Positions 6,066 through 11,687 of a stretch of 11,687 nucleotides of DNA are shown piece by piece. The notes below the pieces were generated by a model, which was given only the letters and a program-made list of their open reading frames with translations, did no database searches and was not told where the DNA came from. Position numbers and translations under genes: made by a program. This DNA comes from Fusobacterium sp. (GTDB taxonomy: Bacteria > Fusobacteriota > Fusobacteriia > Fusobacteriales > Fusobacteriaceae): positions 1 to 11,687 of the forward strand of contig NZ_JAGIRL010000007.1 in assembly GCF_019012925.1 (NCBI RefSeq), in the 5' to 3' direction. Position 1 is the first letter of the stretch. Each line of letters starts with the position of its first letter.

Positions 6066-8198
6066 TTATTTTAAAATAAGGCCTTCGTCCATAACAAAAT
6101 TAGGTACAATCTCAATCTCTAACTCTGCAAGACTAGCTCTTACCAATGTAACCTTATATTTATCTCCAATACTATAGAATTTTCCAGTGTCAGTATCTCT
6201 CATAACATACTCTCTATCATCAAATTCATAATAGTGTTTAGCAGCAACAACATCCCAGAAACACTCAATATGATCCTCAGTTTCAAAGAATACTCTCTTA
6301 TTACTAAAACCAACTATTGTAGCTTCATATTCTTCACCAACTCTATCCATCATATACTCAACAAGTTTTATTTTTACACTTTCATCTTCAACTTTCATAG
6401 CTGCTCTCTCTGTTTTTGAGATATGTGAGCAAGTAACAGGTAGCTCTTCCATATTTTTGATTATAGATTTTTTATTTGGATAACCATGTAAAACAGAGTT
6501 TAAAATTCTATGAACAGTAAGGTCAGCATATCTTCTGATTGGAGAAGTAAAGTGTGTATAATAACCAGAAGCAAGACCGAAGTGTCCAAAGTTTTCAACT
6601 GTATATTTAGCTTGTTTAAGAGCCATCAATATCATCTTATGCACAAGAAGATTTATTCCTCTCTCTTTTGAGTCCTCTATTATTTTTTGGAATTGTTTAG
6701 GGTGTATCTCTTCAAGTGAGTGTATTTTATATTTAAATTTAGCAAGAGTTTCATTTAAGTTTTTAATTCTTTCCATATCAGGTTTCTCATGAGTTCTATA
6801 TACTGAAGGTATCTCTAACCAGAATAGTTTCTCTGCAACAGTTTCATTAGCAGCTATCATAAAATCTTCAATTATTCTTTCAGACTCCCCTCTATCTCTA
6901 CTTTTTATATATTCTACCTTTTTATTTTCATCAAGGACAAGTTTAATTTCAGGTATATCAAAATCAATACTTCCTCTTTTGTATTTCATCTCTCTAATAA
7001 TTTTAGAAAGTTCCAACATATCCATAACCATATCTTTGATAGGTGCATACTCTTTTAATATCTCTTCATCTCCAGCAATAATCTTATTAACATTTGTATA
7101 AGTCATTCTGTAAGCAGTTTTTATAACAGATTTATAAGTGTCAGAGTCCACTACTTTTCCTTTGTTATCAATTTCCATTTCACAAGTAAATGTAAGTTTA
7201 TCCTCATTAGGATTTAGAGAACAGATACCATTGGAGATCTCTTTTGGAAACATAGGGAGAACTCTATCTACTAGATATACCGAATTACCTCTTTTGTATG
7301 CCTCACTATCTAGAGCTGATCCTTCAGGAATATAGTGTGAAACATCAGCAATACTAACGATCAATTTGTAGTTACCATTTTTTAATTTTTTTACATATAC
7401 AGCATCATCTAGATCTTTAGCATCATCACCATCTATTGTGATAATAGGTAAATCTCTCAAATCTCTTCTTCCATCTAACTCTTTTTTAGTAATTTCAGTA
7501 GGTATTTTTTTAGCCTCTTCCATAACATCTTTAGGGAAAGTTTCAGACATACCCTCTCTGATAATTAGAGCCTCAATCATGTTATCAGTGTTATATGGAT
7601 CTCCAAGTATCTCAACAATCTCCCCTTCCGGTTTTCTTTCAGCATCACCCCAGAAAGTTATCTTAACAACAACCAATTGATTATGTTGTGCATTTTTCAT
7701 TCTGATAGCTGGGATATAGATATCTCTACCAAAAGAGTGAGTAGGAGTAACGAATCCGAAATTTTTATTTTTTTGAAAGATACCAATAACAATATCTTTA
7801 TCCCTGTTGATAATTCTAACTACTTCTCCCTCTTTTTTCCTATCTCCATTCATACCAGCAGTAAGTTTTACAAATACTGTATCTCCATCAAGAGCTCCAT
7901 TAAATCCGCTTTTAGGGATAAAAATTCCCTCATCTTCAGTATCTACAAAGGCAAATCTATCCTTTATAATACTGAATACTCCCTTTATATACCCTTGAGT
8001 TTCAGGAAGATTATACTTACCTCTATTGTTTTTAATAAGCTCTCCTTCAGTTACCCAATTGTCAATTATCTCTCTATTCTCTTTTTTGAATTTAGGAGAC
8101 CAACCTAATAATTTTGTGATCTCATCTAATTTTAATCCCTTTCCCTTAGTATTTTTAAATATCTCTTTTAATTTTTCTAATTCTTTTTCAATTTTCAT
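6066..8198 (-). CDS. rnr: Ribonuclease R (3'-5' exoribonuclease, RNB family)
   Basis: This 710-residue enzyme degrades RNA from the 3' end, including structured RNA, and acts in mRNA decay and in rRNA and tRNA quality control. An N-terminal winged helix (about 8-64) is followed by cold-shock-like domains (about 68-130 and 133-197), the RNB catalytic domain (about 235-575) and an S1-like domain (about 618-697). The catalytic motif TIDGDDAKDLDDAV gives Asp256, Asp262, Asp264 and Asp265. SPIRRYADLTVHR (552-564) is the other RNB signature. The S1 region is divergent and carries an insert around 655-675. There is almost no basic C-terminal tail, so the protein is shorter than RNase R of Escherichia coli (813) or Bacillus (about 780). 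Its ATG overlaps the yqeK stop (ATGA, 8198-8195), with GGAGG at 8209-8205. Confidence 0.96.
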   Translation of the reverse strand: MKIEKELEKLKEIFKNTKGKGLKLDEITKLLGWSPKFKKENREIIDNWVTEGELIKNNRGKYNLPETQGYIKGVFSIIKDRFAFVDTEDEGIFIPKSGFNGALDGDTVFVKLTAGMNGDRKKEGEVVRIINRDKDIVIGIFQKNKNFGFVTPTHSFGRDIYIPAIRMKNAQHNQLVVVKITFWGDAERKPEGEIVEILGDPYNTDNMIEALIIREGMSETFPKDVMEEAKKIPTEITKKELDGRRDLRDLPIITIDGDDAKDLDDAVYVKKLKNGNYKLIVSIADVSHYIPEGSALDSEAYKRGNSVYLVDRVLPMFPKEISNGICSLNPNEDKLTFTCEMEIDNKGKVVDSDTYKSVIKTAYRMTYTNVNKIIAGDEEILKEYAPIKDMVMDMLELSKIIREMKYKRGSIDFDIPEIKLVLDENKKVEYIKSRDRGESERIIEDFMIAANETVAEKLFWLEIPSVYRTHEKPDMERIKNLNETLAKFKYKIHSLEEIHPKQFQKIIEDSKERGINLLVHKMILMALKQAKYTVENFGHFGLASGYYTHFTSPIRRYADLTVHRILNSVLHGYPNKKSIIKNMEELPVTCSHISKTERAAMKVEDESVKIKLVEYMMDRVGEEYEATIVGFSNKRVFFETEDHIECFWDVVAAKHYYEFDDREYVMRDTDTGKFYSIGDKYKVTLVRASLAELEIEIVPNFVMDEGLILK

Positions 8199-8773
8199 AT
8201 TTTACCTCCATTCAAACTATCTTCAAGCCACTCTTTCATCTCAAGAGTATTCCTATGTATCTTTCCACCAGTACTTTGAAGATAGGTAATTTTTCTCTCA
8301 ATTTCAAATATAATTCCTTGATCTAAATTTGTATCAGTAACCCTTCTAATCTCATCTACTCCAGGATAGACTCTATTTTTTTCAATTCCATCAGCTATAT
8401 ATATTATTCTTCCAACTAGAGATAATCCTTTTTTACCAATAGTGTGGTATTTAATAGCAGAGAGAATCTCTTCATCAGTGATATTAAGCTCATCTTTAGC
8501 AATAAGATAACCAACAAAACCGTGGAGTATCTCAGAGATTCTCATATCCTCTTCAGATAATTCATCACTAAAATTAGCTTTACAAATCTCTTCCATTCTA
8601 TTTATGTCCATACTTTTGGCAATATCATGTAAAATAGCAGCTATTCTTACCTTAGTTTCATCTACACCATATTTTTTACTAAGTTCAACTGCTTTTTCTT
8701 CAACACCTAAGGTATGTATATATCTTTTTTCTGTAACTCTTTCTTTTACTATTGCTCTTAAATTTTCTAGCAT
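8195..8773 (-). CDS. yqeK: YqeK-type HD-domain diadenosine tetraphosphatase
   Basis: This 192-residue cytoplasmic protein has an HD metal-dependent phosphohydrolase fold. Metal ligands are visible as His20 (YIHTLGV), His49-Asp50 (LHDIAK), His84 (ILHGFVG), His110 (KYHT) and Asp128 (YIADGIE). The pattern HTLGVE, LHDIAK, LHG, YHTIG and IADGIEKNR is typical of YqeK, known in Firmicutes as a symmetric Ap4A hydrolase that yields two ADP. The length (about 190) is normal. The ATG follows AGGAGG (8783-8778) with a rather short 4-base spacer. The stop overlaps the rnr start by four bases, so the two form an operon with coupled translation. In many bacteria yqeK sits next to nadD and rsfS; here it is with rnr instead. 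Confidence 0.93.
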   Translation of the reverse strand: MLENLRAIVKERVTEKRYIHTLGVEEKAVELSKKYGVDETKVRIAAILHDIAKSMDINRMEEICKANFSDELSEEDMRISEILHGFVGYLIAKDELNITDEEILSAIKYHTIGKKGLSLVGRIIYIADGIEKNRVYPGVDEIRRVTDTNLDQGIIFEIERKITYLQSTGGKIHRNTLEMKEWLEDSLNGGKI

Positions 8774-8795
8774 CTCTCCTCCTATAAAAAAAGGC

Positions 8796-8825
8796 AGATA
8801 AATATTTCAGATTTTACTTATCTAA
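8796..8825 (-). promoter_or_regulatory. Possible leader hairpin before yqeK
   Basis: On the minus strand, AGATAAGT (8823-8816) can pair with ATTTATCT (8803-8796) with one G-U pair and a 12-base loop. GCC and then seven T (8792-8786) follow, directly before the yqeK ribosome site. The layout resembles a weak terminator or attenuator. The stem is AT-rich and may not be stable. Confidence 0.3.
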
Positions 8826-8860
8826 GCACTCATTATAATTATACCATATTTAGATAAGTA
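8815..8860. repeat. 11-bp perfect inverted repeat around the yqeK promoter
   Basis: TACTTATCTAA (8815-8825) and TTAGATAAGTA (8850-8860) are exact reverse complements separated by 24 bases. The -10 element lies in the spacer. The arms could be an operator for a dimeric or tetrameric repressor, or RNA arms in a read-through transcript. Confidence 0.6.
8838..8846 (-). promoter_or_regulatory. Putative extended -10 promoter of yqeK-rnr
   Basis: On the minus strand, TGGTATAAT (8846-8838) is a consensus extended -10 element. No good -35 hexamer is seen 16-18 bases upstream, as is tolerated with extended -10 promoters. Transcription would start near 8831, giving a leader of about 57 bases before the yqeK ATG at 8773. 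Confidence 0.5.
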
Positions 8861-8900
8861 TTCCTTTAATTTTAACCTGACATTTACCTGCTTGTTAATT

Positions 8901-9431
8901 TTAAATATTTGTATTTCTAGTATATGTATTAGCAAAAACTCCTGTTTCTTCTCTTCCATTTACTAAAATCTTAACTTTTCTTATATTTCCTAATTCTGTA
9001 ATACTATTAACTATTGAGTAGATAGATAGTAAATTTTTTCTGTTCTCTGTTTTCAATTCAGATATATTAGATATATCTAAAAATACAGTGTCACCCTTTA
9101 TATAGATATTATCAATTTCAACTTTTTCACTAGTCAAAACTTTAAGCTCTTGTAAATTTTTTAAGTTTATTTCAGCTATATTTTTTATTTTATCTCTTAA
9201 TTTAGGAGATAGTGGGATATCCTCTTGATGAGTAGCTAATTTATTATTATTAGTCACTGTATAGATAGTTACTTTTTCAAAATTTTGTTTTTCATTTAGG
9301 TTATCATTTTTCTCAATAGGATTGATTGTATGAATCTTCTTACTAGAACTTTTTAATTGATAGTAAGTAAAACCGCTACAAAGTACCAAGCCCCATATTA
9401 TTCCGAGTACAACTATTATTTTTTTATTCAA
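8901..9431 (-). CDS. Membrane-anchored GerMN-domain protein (TTG start)
   Basis: This 176-residue protein has an N-terminal hydrophobic segment (about 4-22) and a linker rich in Lys, Asn and Glu (about 28-52). A GerMN domain follows (about 53-165), seen as IKGDTVFLDISN (111-122) and SIVNSITELGNIRKVKILVNG (139-159). The GerMN domain is known from the spore germination protein GerM and from LpqB-like envelope proteins; its molecular role is not settled. Sporulation is not implied here. Cys18 lies in LVLCSG, which does not fit a lipobox well, so a simple membrane anchor is favoured. There is no ATG anywhere in the frame; TTG 9431 is preceded by GAGGTGA (9442-9436). It is 14 bases downstream of the amidase and likely in one transcript with it, which suggests a cell-wall job. 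Confidence 0.8.
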   Translation of the reverse strand: MNKKIIVVLGIIWGLVLCSGFTYYQLKSSSKKIHTINPIEKNDNLNEKQNFEKVTIYTVTNNNKLATHQEDIPLSPKLRDKIKNIAEINLKNLQELKVLTSEKVEIDNIYIKGDTVFLDISNISELKTENRKNLLSIYSIVNSITELGNIRKVKILVNGREETGVFANTYTRNTNI

Positions 9432-9435
9432 TCTT

Positions 9436-9442
9436 TCACCTC
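9436..9442 (-). promoter_or_regulatory. Ribosome binding site supporting the TTG start of the GerMN gene
   Basis: On the minus strand GAGGTGA (9442-9436) lies 4 bases before TTG 9431. Because the reading frame has no ATG, this site decides the start. It lies within the 14-base gap after the amidase stop codon. Confidence 0.7.
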
Positions 9443-9445
9443 ACA

Positions 9446-10453
9446 TTAATAGAAATTTTCTCTTACCATTTTAGCAATCTCTTGAGCCATTCTCTTTTGA
9501 GTTGTAGGACTTGTTAGTTTTTTAATATCAGCATTGTTGTTAATAAATCCTAGCTCTACAAGAACACCAGGTCCATTAAATCCTCTAAGTACAGCAAAGT
9601 TAGCTCCATGTATTCCTCTATCTCTCATACCCATAGCCTTAGCTAGAGCAGCTGAAGTTTTCCTTGCAAATCCAATAGAGATCTCTTGATTTTTTTTATA
9701 GGCAAGTTCACCCATTATCTGTACAATGTTACTTGTTTTCTCTCCATATTTATCACCAACACTATTTTCAAAAGCAGCTATTCTTTCGGCATAAGGTGAT
9801 GATTTTTTAGAGAAATAGAATACTTCAACTCCAGATAGAGTATTTTTGATAGCAGAGTTGACATGGACACTTACAAACATATTTGCCTTAGCTTTGTTAG
9901 CTATTCTAGGTCTATTTCCCAAAGTTACAAATACGTCACTATCTCTTGTCATAACCACATTAAAATCTTTTTGAAGTTCATCTCTTAAATATTTTGCTAC
10001 AGAAAGAGCTATTGTCTTTTCATAATATTTTTTATAACCAACTGCTCCAGAGTCTTTACCACCGTGACCAGCATCAATAGCTATAGTATACTGTTTTTTA
10101 CCACTCTTATCATTGAATGAAAGAATAAAATCATTGCCACTAAAAGATGTTGAATAAGATATATTTTTATTTAATTTAATAAAAAATCCAACAGATCCAT
10201 CATAATTAACAGTTGAAAAATCCTCCACATATTTTGAAGTATAGTTTTTATCATTTAATTTTGTAGACATATTGCTTCCTGGAAACTCAAGGAAAATCAA
10301 TCTATTATAGGAATCATAACTTATTTGGTAGGCTGGTTTTGCACTCCCTGAGAATAGAAAAGAGAGTTTAGTTCCCTTTTCACTTACTGAACTGATAGTT
10401 CCTGCCAAACAAAAATTTCCTAAAATTAAAAATAGTATTAATAATTTTTTCAT
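9446..10453 (-). CDS. N-acetylmuramoyl-L-alanine amidase (AMIN plus Amidase_3)
   Basis: This 335-residue exported enzyme cleaves the bond between N-acetylmuramic acid and L-alanine of peptidoglycan, typically during cell separation. A signal peptide covers about residues 1-17 (hydrophobic core LLILFLILGNF, cut near CLA-GT). An AMIN-like beta domain (about 18-115) follows, probably for envelope targeting. The zinc-dependent Amidase_3 domain spans about 122-335. Zinc ligands are His130 (IDAGHGG), Glu145 (YEKT) and His197 (VSVHVNS), and the catalytic Glu is Glu300 (VLVELGFINN). The layout matches AmiC of proteobacteria, though the long helix near 215-260 that blocks the site in EnvC/NlpD-regulated enzymes is only partly evident. 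ATG 10453 follows GGAGAG closely. It lies directly after the yajC terminator and before the GerMN gene. Confidence 0.93.
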   Translation of the reverse strand: MKKLLILFLILGNFCLAGTISSVSEKGTKLSFLFSGSAKPAYQISYDSYNRLIFLEFPGSNMSTKLNDKNYTSKYVEDFSTVNYDGSVGFFIKLNKNISYSTSFSGNDFILSFNDKSGKKQYTIAIDAGHGGKDSGAVGYKKYYEKTIALSVAKYLRDELQKDFNVVMTRDSDVFVTLGNRPRIANKAKANMFVSVHVNSAIKNTLSGVEVFYFSKKSSPYAERIAAFENSVGDKYGEKTSNIVQIMGELAYKKNQEISIGFARKTSAALAKAMGMRDRGIHGANFAVLRGFNGPGVLVELGFINNNADIKKLTSPTTQKRMAQEIAKMVRENFY

Positions 10454-10473
10454 TTATCTCTCCATATCATTAA

Positions 10474-10507
10474 GAAAAAAGAGGGTAAAGTAATTATCTC
10501 ACCCTCT
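10474..10507 (-). terminator. Rho-independent terminator after yajC
   Basis: On the minus strand AGAGGGT (10507-10501) pairs exactly with ACCCTCT (10486-10480), with a 14-base loop. T residues follow (10479-10474). It starts 11 bases after the yajC stop and ends only about 20 bases before the amidase ATG. Confidence 0.82.
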
Positions 10508-10517
10508 GTCTATCCAA

Positions 10518-10790
10518 TTATTGTAAAATTGTAGAAATTGCAGATTTTCTAAAAGTTAATTTAACTCCTTTATCCACTCTTATTTCAACATAATCTCCTA
10601 ATACAGAAACTACTGTTCCTTTTATTCCACCAATAGTTAAAACTTCTGTACCTTCTTTAATTGAATCTAACATTTCCTGTTGTTTTTTCTGTTTTTTCTT
10701 GTTTGGTTGTATTAATAGGAAATAAAATATAGCAATCCAAGCGATAAATGTAAATATTAGACCCTTGTATTGACCAAATAATTGTTCCAT
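10518..10790 (-). CDS. yajC: Preprotein translocase subunit YajC
   Basis: This 90-residue inner-membrane protein belongs to the YajC family, an accessory subunit that associates with SecDF of the Sec export machinery. One transmembrane helix (about 9-28, ending YFLLIQP) is followed by a strongly basic segment (NKKKQKKQQEM, 30-40) and a small cytoplasmic beta domain with the family motif EGTEVLTIGGIKGTVVSV (46-63). The length is normal. ATG 10790 follows AGGGGG (10803-10798) with a 7-base spacer. It has its own promoter overlapping the 3' end of dnaJ and its own terminator, so it can be made as a single-gene message. No secD or secF is seen in the window. Confidence 0.95.
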   Translation of the reverse strand: MEQLFGQYKGLIFTFIAWIAIFYFLLIQPNKKKQKKQQEMLDSIKEGTEVLTIGGIKGTVVSVLGDYVEIRVDKGVKLTFRKSAISTILQ

Positions 10791-10823
10791 TTGTGATCCC
10801 CCTGTAAAAGTTATTTTTCCTTA

Positions 10824-10852
10824 AGTATAGCACAAAATATCTTATTTTTCAA
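10824..10852 (-). promoter_or_regulatory. Sigma-70 promoter of yajC
   Basis: On the minus strand the -35 TTGAAA (10852-10847) and -10 TATACT (10829-10824) are separated by exactly 17 bases, with an extended -10 TG (10832-10831). Transcription would start near 10817, giving a leader of about 27 bases. The -35 ends just past the dnaJ stop codon. This is the best promoter in the window. Confidence 0.7.
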
Positions 10853-10853
10853 A

Positions 10854-11687
10854 TTATTTAAAAAAAGACTTAACTTTATCTAACCAAGTTTTGTGTTTTT
10901 TATAATTCTTGTCTTTTAAACTCTCTTCAAAGGCTCTCAATAGCTTTTGTTGGTTTTCGTTTAGATCTATTGGAGTCTCTACAACAACTTGTATGATCTC
11001 ATCTCCTACCATAGATCCTCTCAATGCTTGTATTCCCTCTCCTCTCATTCTGAACATCTTACCAGTTTGAGTTCCAGCAGGGATTTTCATATTTTTCTTA
11101 CCTTTTAGAGTAGGGATCTCAACCTCTCCACCTAGAGCAGCAGTTGTGAATTTGATAGGGATTTCACAATAGATATCCATACCTCTTCTTTCAAAAATAG
11201 CGTGATCTTTTACTCTGATTACAATGTAAAGATCTCCATTTGGCCCACCATTTTCACTAGCTTCTCCCATACCATCAAGTCTAAGTTTTTGTCCATCTTC
11301 TATTCCAGCAGGAATTTTTATTTTTTTCTCAACTGTCTCTTTTGTAATACCTGTTCCACCACAAGTTTTACATTTCTTTTCAGGAATTTCTCCCTTACCA
11401 TGACATTCACTACATTCAGACTGACTGACCATGTTACCTAAGATAGTTCTTTGAGTAACCTCAACATATCCTCTACCATTACACTTAGGACAAGTTTTCA
11501 TAGAACTTCCAGCTTCAGCACCTGAACCATTACAGCTAGGACATTTTCCATTTCTCTTATATTTTATAGTTTTTTCTACACCAGTAGCAGCTTCTTCTAG
11601 AGTAATCTCAACTTGGTATCTCAGATCTCTACCAGGTTCTACATAACTTCTTCTAGACGAACCACCGAATCCGCCACCAAATCCACC
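10854..11687 (-). CDS. dnaJ: Chaperone DnaJ (5' part outside the window)
   Basis: The frame stays open from the right edge of the window, so 278 C-terminal codons including the stop are visible and the J domain is missing. DnaJ is the Hsp40 co-chaperone that delivers unfolded proteins to DnaK and stimulates its ATPase. The visible part begins in the Gly/Phe-rich linker (GGFGGGFGGSS). The cysteine-rich zinc region has all four repeats: CPSCNGSG, CPKCNGRG, CSECHGKG and CKTCGGTG, with cysteines at visible residues 49/52, 66/69, 92/95 and 106/109. Two C-terminal substrate-binding domains follow (about 112-260). An internal Met at 11501 is not the start, because two cysteines of the first zinc repeat and the G/F region lie upstream in frame. 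No dnaK or grpE is seen, and no terminator separates it from yajC. Confidence 0.97.
   Translation of the reverse strand, partial: GGFGGGFGGSSRRSYVEPGRDLRYQVEITLEEAATGVEKTIKYKRNGKCPSCNGSGAEAGSSMKTCPKCNGRGYVEVTQRTILGNMVSQSECSECHGKGEIPEKKCKTCGGTGITKETVEKKIKIPAGIEDGQKLRLDGMGEASENGGPNGDLYIVIRVKDHAIFERRGMDIYCEIPIKFTTAALGGEVEIPTLKGKKNMKIPAGTQTGKMFRMRGEGIQALRGSMVGDEIIQVVVETPIDLNENQQKLLRAFEESLKDKNYKKHKTWLDKVKSFFK

Noticed and set aside
7677..8108. 143-residue open frame on the plus strand opposite rnr
   Set aside because: It lies wholly opposite the conserved RNase R gene and has a Ser/Ile-rich, low-complexity translation with no recognisable family.
8901..9431. GerMN protein as a lipoprotein with Cys18
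   Set aside because: The residue before Cys18 is Leu, which does not fit a lipobox; a membrane anchor is simpler.
11499..11501. Met at 11501 as the start of the DnaJ-like protein
   Set aside because: The frame continues open to the window edge and encodes the first zinc repeat CPSCNGSG and the G/F linker, so the gene is cut by the window and is not a truncated DnaJ.
1..11687. CRISPR arrays, tRNA or rRNA genes, insertion sequences, phage or toxin-antitoxin genes
   Set aside because: No regularly spaced repeats, RNA gene signatures, transposase or integrase motifs or small paired genes were found on either strand.

Overview
The window looks like chromosomal DNA of a fermentative, AT-rich bacterium, most likely a member of the Fusobacteriota (Fusobacterium or a close relative). 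This is inferred from the very low G+C, strong AGGAGG-type ribosome sites, the make-up of the proteins, and the run dnaJ - yajC - cell-wall amidase - GerMN protein - yqeK - rnr. No taxonomic marker gene such as rRNA is present, so the genus is not proven.

The left half (about 1-6020) is an accessory sugar-uptake locus. A 666-residue PTS-controlled activator of the MtlR/LicR type is encoded on the minus strand (147-2147). It is divergent from a five-gene plus-strand operon (2356-5975): fructose-family PTS EIIA, EIIB and EIIC as separate proteins, then a class II ketose-phosphate aldolase and a ROK-family fructokinase. The 208-base divergent region (2148-2355) holds promoters in both directions and a series of TGAAA motifs about 25 bases apart. 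The operon leader is too short for an antitermination hairpin, so the regulator probably acts as a DNA-binding activator. No 1-phosphofructokinase is present, so the sugar cannot be named with confidence.

The right half (about 6066-11687) is a housekeeping block, all on the minus strand. In transcription order it holds dnaJ (5' part outside the window), yajC with its own good promoter and terminator, an AMIN plus Amidase_3 N-acetylmuramoyl-L-alanine amidase, a small membrane-anchored GerMN-domain protein that starts at TTG, the Ap4A hydrolase yqeK, and RNase R (rnr), whose start codon overlaps the yqeK stop. The yqeK leader contains an 11-bp perfect inverted repeat around an extended -10 promoter, plus a third related arm that could form a competing hairpin.

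The two halves converge on a hairpin at 5982-6022 that can terminate transcription from both sides. There are no rRNA or tRNA genes, CRISPR arrays, transposases or phage genes. Nothing here is an obvious unknown defence or mobile system. The points most worth a second look are the substrate of the PTS operon, the histidine-poor PRDs of its activator, the yqeK leader, and the coupling of yqeK to rnr.
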